Below are positions 12,100 to 23,754 of a DNA stretch of 64,000 nucleotides, in pieces (position 1 is the first letter of the stretch; each line of letters opens with the position of its first letter). The position numbers and the translations under genes are program-made. The notes below the pieces were generated by a model, which was given only the letters and a program-made list of their open reading frames with translations, was not told the origin of the DNA and ran no database searches. This DNA is from Luidia sarsii (Eukaryota > Echinodermata > Asteroidea > Paxillosida > Luidiidae), in NCBI GenBank assembly GCA_949987565.1, contig OX465119.1:8922895-8986894 (forward strand), read 5' to 3'.

Positions 12100-12610
12100 A
12101 AATCAATGGGTGAAAAAAAATAAGTCAAAATATTATTTCTCCAATCCTCATATCATCAACTGGACAGAGGTCACCATCATTCATCAGGTTCAAGAGCCCC
12201 CTCAGATCAGAAGCAGATGTCCTGTAAGAAAAAGGTGGTCATGGTGACCGGTCTGAACAGCGTCCTGTTTACACAGGAACAAAGCATGACGGGTACCAAC
12301 TTAGGATAACAAAATGATCAAAAAAGTGCAAAAAAGGGTCCTCAGTCCGACCCAAGCACACAGGCAAATCAAAATCTAAGTGTACAAGACAGCAGCAAAG
12401 TCCTTTCTTTCCTATGGGGAATTTCAAGTGGAAATTTGGAATGAGCTTGTCAAATCATGTGAGGCAGAGCACCAGCAGATTAGGGCACCAGCAGCAGCAG
12501 CAGCCCAATGTCACTGAACGTGAGGCATACTGACCAATGCACCCGGGCCATTAGGTCGCTTTGCATCCCAGACAGTAGAGGGCGCACCGACCGGCACTCG
12601 CATTTTGCAC
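12100..12610 (-). repeat. Right arm of a diverged inverted duplication
   Basis: Counterpart of 9960-10450. It contains the candidate exon 12175-12221 and a CAGCAGCAGCAG run at 12487-12504. The 1.65-kb spacer (10451-12099) is AT-rich with no gene I can support. Confidence 0.7.
12175..12221 (-). CDS. Candidate exon of the second minus-strand gene, inside an inverted duplication
   Basis: Acceptor TTTTTCTTACAG, then 47 nt (phase 2 in, phase 1 out) reading TSASDLRGLLNLMND, with donor GATG/GTGACC. The out phase matches the 9.2-kb exon. A diverged inverted copy of this stretch lies at about 10360-10440, so the segment was duplicated or belongs to a mobile unit. Confidence 0.35.
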
Positions 12611-12724
12611 TACTGTGCATATCTTCAGATTCAATTTTATGCAGTTTTTGACATGTTTGTTTTTATACAATAATTATAAGCAGATACAAATATAAACAAA
12701 ATCGCAATGCTCCAACAAACTGAA

Positions 12725-13310
12725 TGATTTGCCACATCCCCACCCAGGGGAAAGAAATGGCATGAACAAAGGTTCATACATCCCCACCCAGGGGAAAGAA
12801 ATGGCATGAGCAAAGATGTACGGTAGACATCCCCACTCAGGGGACAGAAATGGCATGAACAAAGGTTCATACATCTCCACCCAGGGGAAAGAAATGGCAT
12901 GAACAAAGGTTCATACATGTACATCCCCACGGCCCACGGAGGGGACAGAAATGGCATAGCAAAGATGTATGGTAGACATCCCCACCCAGGGGACAGACAT
13001 GGCATGAACATAGGTGCATACATCCCCACCCAGGGGGAAAGAATGGCATGAGCAAAGATGTATGGTAAACATCCCCACCGAGGGGACAGAAATGGCATGA
13101 ACAAAGGTGTATACATCCCTACCGAAGGGACAGAAATGGCATTAGCAAAGATGTACAGTAGACATCCCCCACCCAGGGGAAAGAAATGGCATTAGCAAAG
13201 GACATCCCCACCGAGGGGAAGAGATGGCATGAGCCATGATACAGATATCCCCACCCAGGGGAAAGTGAATGTTGTGTACCACTGAGCTATCCCCCACCCA
13301 GGGGGTGATC
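12725..13310. repeat. Minisatellite, ~40-50 bp unit (CATCCCCACCCAGGGG)
   Basis: At least twelve units of ACATCCCCACCCAGGGGA then AAGAAATGGCATGAACAAAGG. Reading frames across it (for example LFMPFLSPGWGC repeats) are artefacts. One isolated unit lies at 14068-14086. The flanks 13311-14231 hold no supported gene. Confidence 0.9.
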
Positions 13311-14231
13311 ATGATGATGTAAGGCATCAGATATAAAAGTGCATTATTGGTGGAATGGATCAATGGTAAAAACAAGGTACAAAAATGCAAGTAAGTACAA
13401 TGGATCAATCTACTTGTAAGGGCCAATGATTCTCCATTTTTGCTGCAAATGAAATGTATATTTAGGACCAGGACTTCAAAACTATTTAGTACCTTTGACA
13501 ATAAAAAATGCAATTGAAAAAGCTTTCCTCGTCTAAATTTCAAACTAAGTTTTGGTCAAAAAACCCACTTTGCCAAAGCCCATTTGCATTTACTCATGAT
13601 TCCAGTTTTTCAAAATGCATGTATAGGGTGTGCCCTGTTCTTTTTGTCAAACTGGCCAGAAAATACCGTATTTCAAACACAGGAATGAAGTACTGTAAAT
13701 CGATGAATTGAAGAATCAAAGAAGGCGAGTTTTGTGTAAAGGCAAATAAAAATGGAAAATCATAGGCTCCTTAGTAATTTACAATGGCAGAGTGGCAGGG
13801 GGTCATTGATTGCAACAAGAATCTTTGAATTTGGTATTCAGCCCCACCCCTCCCAGAACTGAATAGAATTTTCTGTTAAAAAAATACATTTTCCAGACCA
13901 ACATTTCTGTCCATGTTACAACCCCCATTGCCACTTGAAATGATTCAGGATTTACACTCATATAAAATCTACAAATACCTCAAGACTTTGAAAAACGGAA
14001 CAAAACATGAATTAAAAGAATACAAAAAAAAACGGTCATAAAATTAGCAATGGTATGAAAAACAGGTATCCCCACCCAGGGGAGAATGATTTGGAATTCA
14101 GATGAGAAATTTCAAATGTTCACAATCTATTTATACTGTGTACTAAATCTTTGAAATTCTCTGAGAAAAAACTCATTTCAAAATGTTTATAGATTTTGTG
14201 AATTAAGAATGCAGTCTTTCATCATTCATTT

Positions 14232-14964
14232 TGTTACGTACGAGAGTTCGTACGGCAGAAGACGGGAACAAGAACTCTAAAATTACGGGCAGATGAGGCA
14301 AGCAAATATATTTAAAGTGAGTTTAATCAACTGAAAACTTCTCATGCATGCACTAACAACAAAACAACGTTAGAGACTTAACGTGCAAAAACGAGAACAG
14401 TTATTACTAAATCGAGACATTAATAAGGGATGAATTAAGCAAGGAATTAAGCAAGGAATTAAGGCAGTTGCATATATAATGCAACGATCGGGGTAAATCA
14501 TAGTCGGCCGAATATAATTACCAAAAATAAGGTGAGCCCAAGATCGGACGAAAAGGCCCCGCTCAGCCGGTGTTGTTGCCAAAAGGGGCACAGCCGTCGG
14601 GCCCAGCACCTCCACGCCCAGACATCCAGTCAGCCAAGCCAAGACAGGGAGGTTGGACCCATCAGGAGCTTCAACTTCACGGCGGTGGAGCCACGACGAT
14701 CCAGGGTCCTCGAGTCCTCCAGCGTTGTCGGCTTCAGTCCGGTCTGGCGGCGAAGACACGTTGAAGGGGCGGACGATAGGGAGGGGCCGGGCCGACGCTG
14801 GCTTTTTCAAACGGCATACATGTATAGCCTACTATGCACACCAACACCGACTGAGGCCGAAGTAATGGCTGAATGGGCCTTTTAAAGGGTTCTACTCAAT
14901 GCATGAGCGAACACCACTCATTGTATAGAGAGGCATGTTTTGCATACCGACTGGGGTGGTAACA
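14232..14964. mobile_element. Probable solo LTR (TGTTAC...GTAACA)
   Basis: 733 bp bounded by TGTTAC and GTAACA (TG...CA ends within a 6-bp inverted repeat) and flanked on both sides by ATTT (14228-14231 and 14965-14968), a possible 4-bp target duplication. The interior is GC-rich at 14530-14810 and has TATATAAT near 14475. No polymerase or gag genes adjoin it, so it would be a solo LTR. Fragmentary open frames inside are not supported as genes. Confidence 0.5.
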
Positions 14965-15282
14965 ATTTCAAAGTATTTTGGAGAAAAGGCCATATTGCAA
15001 AGTCACACATTGGTTAAAGGATAAACAAATAATTTCACATGAGTGGTTATCCTGAACCATTACTTAAGACATACAATGTAATATATTAAATCACGAATAA
15101 CTGGGATGGATTCATTTGGCAGTGTTTGAGGAAAATGGATTGAAGAAGCAATTGTAAAGTTTTACAGTGCAACAGTACATACATGTACAACTATACATGC
15201 ATGAATGTGACTAAATATGAAGGATTCACACAAAAATGGATCTGAACTGACTTATGGAAACTGCCACCTTTGTGAAATGCTG

Positions 15283-15605
15283 CCCCACCCAGGGGACAGA
15301 AATGGCATGAGCAAAGGTGGACAAATCCCCACCCAGGGGACTGAAGTGGCATGAGCAAAGGTGGGCACATCCCCACCCAGGGGACAGAAGTGGCATGAAC
15401 AAAGGTGGACACATCCCCACCCAGGGGACAGAAGTGGCATGAGCAAAGTTGGACACATCCCCACCCAGGAGACAGAAGTGGCATGAACAAAGGTGGACAC
15501 ATCCCCACCCAGGGGACAGAAATGGCATGAGCAAAGCAGACATCCCCACCAGGGGGAAAGTGAATGTTGTGTTCCGCTGTGCTATATATATCCCAACCAG
15601 GGGCT
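15283..15605. repeat. Second array of the CATCCCCACCCAGGGG minisatellite
   Basis: About seven 44-bp units of the same sequence as 12725-13310, with GGACAGAAGTGGCATGAACA; ends in the same GGGAAAGTGAATGTTGTG string as the first array. Confidence 0.9.
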
Positions 15606-16016
15606 ACTACACATCAGGTACAAACATCCAGTTCATACTACTATGTGTAAGAATGAGACACTGAACCAAACTCAACCAAGTGAATCTATCCCAGACTTAA
15701 GCACAGGAAAATTAAGTAATAATTAATAGTTTACACTAGTTTACAGTAAATTAGGATATGCTCAAATAGTCTATTTAGATCCCTCTCCCATATAATTGAG
15801 AATTATTTAAAATTATTAGAGTTGAATTCAGCACCAAAGAACAACTGTGATGATCCAAGGAAGACAAGGAGACATTTTAGAGAATTGTTGTGAAGTCCAG
15901 AAAAAAATAGAAAATGTTCTTTGGTGGACAGGATTTCATAAAGAATTTGATGCAAATTTTCTAAATTTCAAATGCGAGTAAAAGAATCCCCAAATCTAAC
16001 AAAAGTATTTAATTAC

Positions 16017-16103
16017 TTTATGACATCTTCGTTTGCGTTGGGCAGGCAACATCACTGGCTGGAATGGTGACATCTCCTCGGCTGAATAACTTGACAAGAT
16101 CAT
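16017..16103 (-). CDS. Candidate exon 3 of the second minus-strand gene
   Basis: Strong acceptor TTTTTTTCTGTGCTAG/ATG. Phase 0 from exon 2 gives MILSSYSAEEMSPFQ... up to a GTAATT donor (left end 16017). An earlier, weaker GTCACC donor (left end 16072) would instead fit the phase of the 12.2-kb exon. A third reading, DDLVKLFSRGDV..., ends at a stop here. The left boundary is uncertain. Confidence 0.35.
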
Positions 16104-16500
16104 CTAGCACAGAAAAAAAATTACAAGAAAGTTCCAATAAATAATCATTCCAAGTGCTTTGCTTGAGAATACTGTTCAAAATTCATCTTCTTTGTTGGAT
16201 AACAAATTTCCTTCTTCAAGTCAACATGCAAATCTTTTTTTCAACTGCAGTGATTCGATATACGAAACATTCGACTTTAACAAACATGACCTTTGGCTCC
16301 CGATTTCTGTGTACAAAATATGTGGCTGCAACTGCTACAACGAACAACCACAAGGCATATACTGAACAATTTTTATGAATGTCAGGATGTTCGTTATAGC
16401 GACGTTCCACTGTATCAATGTGCAAGCTTCTTCCTAAAACAAAGTCTTCTAAATCTCATCAAAATCTTTACAAAAGAAAACGACAAAAGTTAATACTTAC

Positions 16501-16648
16501 ATCTTGGGGTTCATCCGGTGATATATGAGGCACATCACAGATGGCAGTCACACCGAATAATGGGTCATGAAATGCCGATGGTGAAGGTGATGTTTTGAGT
16601 CAAACTCAGAGGGACAGGAGTTCACATCGTAGGGTGTCATTGCCAAGG
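16501..16648 (-). CDS. Candidate exon 2 of the second minus-strand gene (apparent frameshift)
   Basis: A consensus donor AAGAT/GTAAGTA lies at the left end. An acceptor at ATCCAG/CC fits phase 1 from the ATG exon, and an alternative at CTGCAG gives 16659. The frame opens ALAMTPYDVNSCPSEFDSK, then meets TGA at SVstop. A second frame of the same exon continues as FHDPLFGVTAICDVP...PDEPQD up to the donor. A single-base difference near the A4 run at about 16595 would join the two, so either an assembly indel, a real short protein, or decay is possible. Confidence 0.4.
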
Positions 16649-16914
16649 CTGGATTAGACCTGCAGCAAAAATATAACACAATACAACATGTTATAACATG
16701 CATGCATATGCCATCAATGAATTACCTGATCAAATCACACTTTGCTAAGGAGCCATCAAAACAGAAATGTTTGCAACACTTCTTGCAAAACTCTTTTGTA
16801 GTTTGTGAGCTTGTTCCAGTTGGAAAACAAGTCGACATGTTTGCTTGTACATGGCATGAACTCAATATATCTATGTAGTCCAATTTACCTTAAGCATAAC
16901 ATTAGATGACTAAT

Positions 16915-17445
16915 TCACTGGTTGACTAGTTGGCTGGAATGCTGGTTGCTTGGATGGATGGGTAGATCGCTAGTTGGCAGGATAGATGGCGGACTGTGTG
17001 GATAGATAGTTGGTTGACTAGTTGACTGGATGACTGGTGGACTGGATGGCTGGTTGACTAGATGGCTGATAGACTGGATGGCTGGATGGCTGGTTGACTG
17101 GATGGCTGGTAGACTGGATGGCTGGTAGACTGGATGGCTGGTTGACTGGATGGCTGGATGACTGGTTGACTGGATAACTGGTAGACTAGATGACTGGTTG
17201 ACTGGACGGCTGGTAGACTGGATGACTGGATGGCTGGTTGACTGGATGGCTGGTTGACTGGATGGCTGGTTGACTGGATGGCTGGTTGACTGGACGGCTG
17301 GTAGACTGGGTGGCTGGATGGCTGGTTGACTGGATGGCTGGTTGACTGGACGGCTAGTTGACTGGATGGCTGGTTGACTGGCTGGCTTGTTGACTGGGCA
17401 AATGGATGATTAGCTGGCTGGATGCCTGACTGGCTGGAATGGATG
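16915..17445. repeat. 16-bp minisatellite (GGATGGCTGGTTGACT)
   Basis: About thirty degenerate units of TGGTTGACTGGATGGC. It lies between candidate exons 1 and 2 of the second minus-strand gene, so it would be intronic. Confidence 0.9.
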
Positions 17446-18274
17446 ACTGTTAAGTTGATTGGGTGGATGGATAGCTGGCCGGATGATTGGATTGTGGCTG
17501 GCTAACCATGGTTGGCTAACTACAATAAACAAATACAAAAGAGTACAGAAAATAATTTAAACAAGAGGAAATTGGAGGGATATGTTGCTTCATGTATTGC
17601 CTTTTATCCTGAGGTCTTTGGTGTCACAACCATGGCAAAAGTTCTTCAAGAAAAGCAACCTTTGGAAACTAACGCAACGATACATTCAGGAAACAGTCGT
17701 GGGCTCAACGGTTGCAGACCCACTGCGCACACGGAACTGTCAGAATGCTATTTATAGAAAAAATATGGCCACCTCCTTGTTTTGGCTGTCGCACGGGCGA
17801 AACAAAACACCTTCTCGATCAACTGATGGTATTTTTTGCCTTTTTTCAAAAACGTGAGTAAAGCAAATGACCAGTATTAGAATCCTTGATTCTCACTGAA
17901 TCCAAAAATGGGCACGTAGGACGGTGATACGGGTGTTTTTGGCGGTGAATCTGGGAGTTTGTGTCGGCCGGTCGAAATGGTTTTTGGCGGTGTGTACATA
18001 TAATCAGGTTCAGGACACTGATTTTCTTGGACCCTACAGTCACCCGAAACTCAAAATTTCAAAATTCGATAAAAAAAGGGTGACTTGTCGGGTCCAAGTT
18101 ACTCGGACTACCCCCTCCCCAGGCTGTGAGATGGTCAAAATAATTTGGCTATTTGAGGGTTACAAAAAAATGTTCGTTATTGTTTTTCGTTAAAATTGGA
18201 CCAACCACCTTCTAATTTCTATCAATCATGTATAATTATCACTTTCACTGAAAGTTTCAGTTTCACTAGTGTGA

Positions 18275-18460
18275 GTATCACTACTAGTACTAGTAGTACT
18301 AGCATTAGCAGTACTACCAGTAGTACTAGTAATAATATTCTAGTAACACTATCACTCGAGTATCATGGAGGAACTTCTGCTGCACGTACTGAACTACTAG
18401 TACTACTACTCTGTAGTACTACTAGAGTACTAGTAGTAGTAGTACTACTGCAGTTAGTAT
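18275..18460. repeat. Simple CTAGTA/CTAGTACTAGTAGTA repeat
   Basis: Near-palindromic ACTAGTACTAGTAGTACTAG runs, matching those inside the 1884-2789 palindrome. Strongly self-complementary. Confidence 0.8.
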
Positions 18461-18627
18461 AATATTTTTTATAGTTAAAACTTATAAGTTCTAATAATAT
18501 TAATATTACTATTACTATTACTTATTAGTAATGAGTAATTCTATCGTTTGTAAACATGAAGGGCAAAGAGATTCTATTCTCCTATATGGAAGGGGTTTGT
18601 ATCACAGAAACTATCTATACAACTTAC

Positions 18628-18670
18628 CGGTTCTGTTGAGTATCATTTTTTGACTCTTCTCGTCAGCCAT
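18628..18670 (-). CDS. Candidate first coding exon of a second minus-strand gene
   Basis: ATG at 18668-18670 begins MADEKSQKMILNRT and runs into a consensus donor ACCG/GTAAGT, leaving phase 1. The start codon context ACCGAATGG is acceptable. The 5' UTR and promoter would lie to the right, in 18671-18790, with no clear TATA box. The product is not recognised. Support rests on the ATG plus donor and on protein-like exons downstream on the same strand. Confidence 0.45.
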
Positions 18671-18792
18671 TCGGTGGAAAAAGGGTGAAGATTCTTCTCA
18701 GAGTTTAAGACTCACATGTATTCAAAGCGTGCGCCATGCTGGTTTACAACTTAGCCCGCCCTCATGCGGCCAGTACTAACAATATTGAGCAT

Positions 18793-18900
18793 TGCAAAAA
18801 TGTTGCAAACTGCTTACTGACTAAAATTACCAAAATGTAAATCTTAATTTAGTGGGCCTGACGTTTCGATCCTAGCAGGACCTTTCTCAAAGGCAGAGTG
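18793..18900. repeat. Foldback element half copy
   Basis: AAAATGTTGCAAACTGCTTA flank, ACTGACTAAAATTACC, then TTTAGTGGGCCTGACGTTTC through TTTCTCAAAGGCAGAGTGAC. Only one arm is present. Confidence 0.7.
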
Positions 18901-19194
18901 ACGAATATTGACCATTATTAACTTCAGCACCAGACTGAACCTGGCCCTAAATTTGGGCCTGAATTTCGGCTGGCCTGCCCGTAAAGCGCTACGGTGTCTC
19001 ATGATTGACACACAATATTGGAATTAAGTTTTTGATAGTTTAAAAATAAAAAAATAAGAGAGAAATAGTACTGCAACGTTGTGATAACATGATTCTATAC
19101 ACAATCAGCTTGAATACTTGTTTTGTTTTTTCCAAAAACCTATGATTATTTTTTCAGAAAAAATGAATATCCAGGATTTGACTTCAAAATAAAA

Positions 19195-21215
19195 CGAATC
19201 TGGAATACTCCTCTTTTGGAAAAGTAAGTGTACCCTACGCAATTCCACTTAAACCTAATAAATTGGATATCATTTGAAAGAATACAAGATTCTACAGAGG
19301 ATGTAGGCGTTCCCAAGTTCATTGGTGCAACCATTCTGTCAGCGTAACAAATTTAACAAGGACCGAAATCCACTTTCGTTCAGAAACTCGCTATACGCCA
19401 ATAAGCATTTTGCTGAGAACTCGAAATAGTCATCTTTTGGAAAAGTGAGTGTACCCTACGCATTCCTTTTAAACCTATCAAATTGGATATCATCTGAAAG
19501 AGTACAAAATTCTACAGAGGATGTAGGCATCCCAATTTAATTGATGCAACCGATCATTCAGCCTAACAAATTTAACAATGACCGAAATCAACTTTCGGTC
19601 GGAATCTCTCTATAATAATTCTCTAAAAATTAATATGCATTTTGCTGAGAACTCGAAATACTCATCTTTTGGAAAAGTGAGTGTACCCTACGCATTCCAT
19701 TTAAACCTATCAAATTGGATATCATCTGAAAGAGTACAAAATTCTACAGAGGATGTAGGCATCCCAATTTAATTGATGCAACCGATCATTCAGCCTAACA
19801 AATTTAACAAAGACCGAAATCAATTTTCGGTCGGAATCTCTCTATAATAATTCTCTAAAAATTAATATGCATTTTGCTGAGAACTTGAAATACTCCTCTT
19901 TTTGAAAAGTGAGTGTACCCTACGCATTCCACTTAAACCTAATAAATTGGATATCATATTATCTGAAAGAGTACAAGATTCTACAGAGGATGTAGGCGTT
20001 CCCGAGTTCATCGGTGCAACCGATCATTCAGCCTAACAAAATTAACAATGACCGAAATCAAATTCGGTCAGAAACTCTCTATAATTATACTCTAATAATT
20101 ATTATGTAATTTGCTGAGAACTCGAAATACTCCTCTGTTGGAAAAGTGAGTGTAGGCCTACCTTACGCATTCCACTTAAACCTAATAAATTGGATATCAT
20201 CTGAAAGAGTACAAGATTCTACAGAGGATGTAGGCGTTCCCGAGTTCATTGGTGCAACCGATCATTCAGCCTAACAAATTTAACGATGACCGAAATCCAA
20301 GTTCGGTCAGAAACTCTCTATATACTCTAATATTATGTAATTTGCAGAGAACTCGAAATACTCCTCTGTTGGAAAAGTGAGTGTACCCTACGCATTCCAC
20401 TTAAACCTAATAAATTGGATATCATTAATTTTGAAAGAGTACAAAATTCTACAGAGGATGTAGGCGTTCTTAATTTAATTGATGCAACCGATCATTCAGC
20501 CTAACAAATTTAACCTTGACCAAAATCAACTTTCGGTCAGAAACTCGCTATACGCTAAAATGCATTTTGCTGAGAGCTCGAAATACTCCTCTTTTGGAAA
20601 AGTGAGTGTACCCTACGCATTCCACTTAAACCTAATAAATTGGATATCATCTGAAAGAGTACAAAATTCTACAGAGGATGTAGGCGTTCTTGATTTAATT
20701 GATGCAACCGATCATTCAGCCTAACAAATTTAACCTTGACCAAAATCAACTTTCGGTCAGAAACTCGCTATACGCTAAAATGCATTTTGCTGAGAGCTCG
20801 AAATACTCCTCTTTTGGAAAAGTGAGTGTACCCTACGCATTCCACTTAAACCTAATAAATTGGATATCATCTGAAAGAGTACAAGATTCTACAGAGGATG
20901 TAGGCGTTCCCGAGTTCATTGGTGCAACCGATCATTCAGCCTAACAAATTTAACGATGACCGAAATCCAAGTTCGGTCAGAAACTCTCTATACACTCTAA
21001 TAATTATGTAATTTGCAGAGAACTCGAAATACTCCTCTGTTGGAAAAGTGAGTGTACCCTACGCATTCCACTTAAACCTAATAAATTGGATATCATCTGA
21101 AAGAGTACAAGATTCTACAGAGGATGTAGGCGTTCCTGATTTAATTGATGCAACCGATCATTCAGCCTAACAAATTTAACCTTGACCAAAATCAACTTTC
21201 GGTCAGAAACTCGCT
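19195..21215. repeat. Satellite array, ~225-bp unit, about nine copies
   Basis: Each unit carries TTTTGGAAAAGTGAGTGTACC, CTACGCATTCCACTTAAACC, ATTGGATATCAT, TCTACAGAGGATGTAGGCG and CAACCGATCATTCAGCCTAA. Two neighbouring units near 20480-20944 are almost identical, implying recent duplication. A frame reading SFGKVSVPYAFHLNL is open in several units but stops at every unit end. Confidence 0.92.
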
Positions 21216-21609
21216 ATTATTCAGCAGCTCCTAAACTTTGACGCGCGACTTCGTTTTGTTCGTTTTTTTCTGGGTTTGGTTTTCAAAATTAATGGCCTTT
21301 CTAATGGGCCAAAAATAACCCTAGAAGTCAGTAAATACAACCGGTACACCTCTTGGCATCTTTTCAACCTATATATATTACCCATATTATTATATTTTGA
21401 ATGCCTTTATTGAGATGATAATAAATCAATATGATTATAAATTTATCTATTGCATGGGGATTTTCTAAGACTAAATATTTAAAATCAAAACCAAGCAGAG
21501 CTTTGTGATATGATCCTTAAATTTTCATCAAGAAATCCATCTTTGAAAATTGTTGAAGGATGGAAATAGTGAGGCGATCCTGCAACACTAGCTGCGGCTA
21601 TGATAACCC

Positions 21610-21790
21610 CAAAATTTAGTGGGCCGGACGTCGACGTTTCGAGCCTAGCAGGACCTCTCTCAAAGGCAGAAAAAAGGTCCTGCCTTTGAGAGAGGTCCTG
21701 CTAGGATCAAAACGTCAGGCCTACTAAACTTTGAGATTTGCATTATTATTTGTTGGTAATTTTCGTCAGAAAGCAGTTTGCAACAGCATC
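21610..21790. repeat. Foldback element copy
   Basis: AAAATTTAGTGGGCCGGACGTCG... paired with ...AACGTCAGGCCTACTAAACTTT, with GGACCTCTCTCAAAGGCAG and its complement forming the loop sides. Confidence 0.75.
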
Positions 21791-21799
21791 TGTTCATTT

Positions 21800-23740
21800 T
21801 AAATCCATGTAAACCTTTTTTTAACTAGGTCAACAAAAACAAGAACATGCACTGAAATCCTGGTGCAATTTTCGAAACAAAATAGGAGGCAGAAACCTCT
21901 TGTCTTTGATCAAATAAATACCTTTTTCTAATAATATGCCAAAATATTGCAAACTGTTTACTAAAAATCAATTACTTTGAATACATGGAAGGCAGTAAAT
22001 GGAATCTCAAAACTTTATAACTTAAAATTCATTTACACTTACATTTGCACTATGTACCGGTATCCCTGAATTCTTATCTTACTTCTCACAATTTAGTGGG
22101 CCTAATGTTTCGATCCTAGCAGGACCTTTCTCAAAGATCTTTGTCAATTCAAAATGATCACAGAAGAGGCTATAAACAAACCTATTGGACCCATACAAAT
22201 AACCCCATGTCACTAATTGTCAGCCATTTTGAAATGCTGATCCAATTCTTTTAAGCCATCAATTTAAATATAAATCGCAGGTTTTTTTTCAAAAACGAAA
22301 ATTTTCTAAGCCTATAATTCATTTCTAAAACTTGGTGATCTGACAGCGGTTTTTTTCATAAAATAGTGGTAAAATAAGTATTTTGAAGGCTTTTCACATA
22401 CCAGGCAGTAGACCAAGACTTGGTTAGATCATGAACTAATTTATTTCACTCATTCAAAAGCGGAAATTGGATGTAAGTGATTCCAGCATATTTAAAGCCA
22501 AATCATTTTCAAGCATTAAATTAGTATATTTACAAAAAAATGGACAGTATTACTGTAAATCTATGGGTTTTTTTAAGCCTCAAGTTTTGGGCTTAAAAAA
22601 AATGGTAGACACACCAACTAAAACAAGATATGAAATGGACGGTTTTGTGAATAAAAATATTCAACATTCTGTGTGTTAGATAAAAATACTGTTTTGATAA
22701 TATTTCGCTTATTTATATGTTTGTTCGGCAATATACCAAAAATATTCCTAACTTCTTACTGCACACACACCTCTATCTGGGATTGGGATCCTAGCAGGAC
22801 CTTTCTCAAAGGGAGATTGAGAAAGGTCTTGCTAGGATGGAAACGTCAGGCCATCTACCTTTTGAGATGTTCATTTGATCACTGAGACAAGTATTTGGTG
22901 CAGTGAAACAATACTTAGACAGAGTAATCTCCGGGCGTTGGCATTGCCTAAGATAAAATAACAGCCACTGGGTTTGCACATTTGTTTAGAATTGTTGAAA
23001 AAAGTTGCAGGACATGTGCAGCCACTTCGCACCAGACCAATTTTCTTCGGTGCCTATAACCACCATGTGGGTGGGGGATATTTTGGCAGCTTTTTTGGGG
23101 GGCAGGGTGAATAATGACGTTAAGGATTCAAAATGTCAGGAATGGAACGATTCATTGTTTGTTTTGCATAGGTGATAAAAACGTAGACCCCTTAACCCTA
23201 GTACTGTACATCTCCTTTAAACCCTGGATATCTTATTTTTCTACCATTCCATTTTGTTTCTTAAAAACAGTCTTCAAATAATCATTAAGAAATCTGGCAA
23301 AATGTTGTTCTATGGGCTTCTCAAAACCAGTATCAGCTCTGATGTGACAACTCGTTTCAAGTAAAAGGCATTAAAAACTGTTAAAATCTCTTTTAAAACA
23401 AAGCCTGACCTCAGCAGAGACAACTGCAACTTGTAATATGTGTTTGGACGATGATAGTCCGAGCTCATACCCAGTATCCGAAAAAGGCTTCTGCATCATG
23501 CAGCAACAAAAATCTCCAGCAACAAAAATCGTCCAGTCTTCTTTCATTTGTCTTTAGAGAGGGGACGGATACTTTGGTTGGTCACTGCTTCCCTGGTACC
23601 CCGTAGCACACAAGACTATCCTGTTGTAAGTTTCCTTTTTACTGTTTCAGATGACGATACCCTGGTTCAAATTTGCATTGCAAATTTCACAGAAGAAAGG
23701 CTCCTCTCTCTTAGTGACCATCCGGTCATAATCGAGACTC
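21800..23740. other. AT-rich region, likely 3' UTR plus intergenic DNA of the EGF gene
   Basis: No supported coding exon. Further partial foldback copies lie at 22090-22140 and 22785-22880. The 3' UTR of the membrane-protein gene must begin at 23754 and run left, but its end is not determined. Confidence 0.5.
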
Positions 23741-23754
23741 AGATTCGTGCTCCA

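Noticed and set aside
12637..13543. Cysteine-rich repeated frames (LFMPFLSPGWGC)
   Set aside because: Translations of the 44-bp minisatellite, also seen at 15191-15549; no splice or start context.
19578..20944. Repeated 60-80-residue frames as a tandem gene family
   Set aside because: Frames stop at the same point in each satellite unit, differ in frame between units, and have no signals for translation or splicing.
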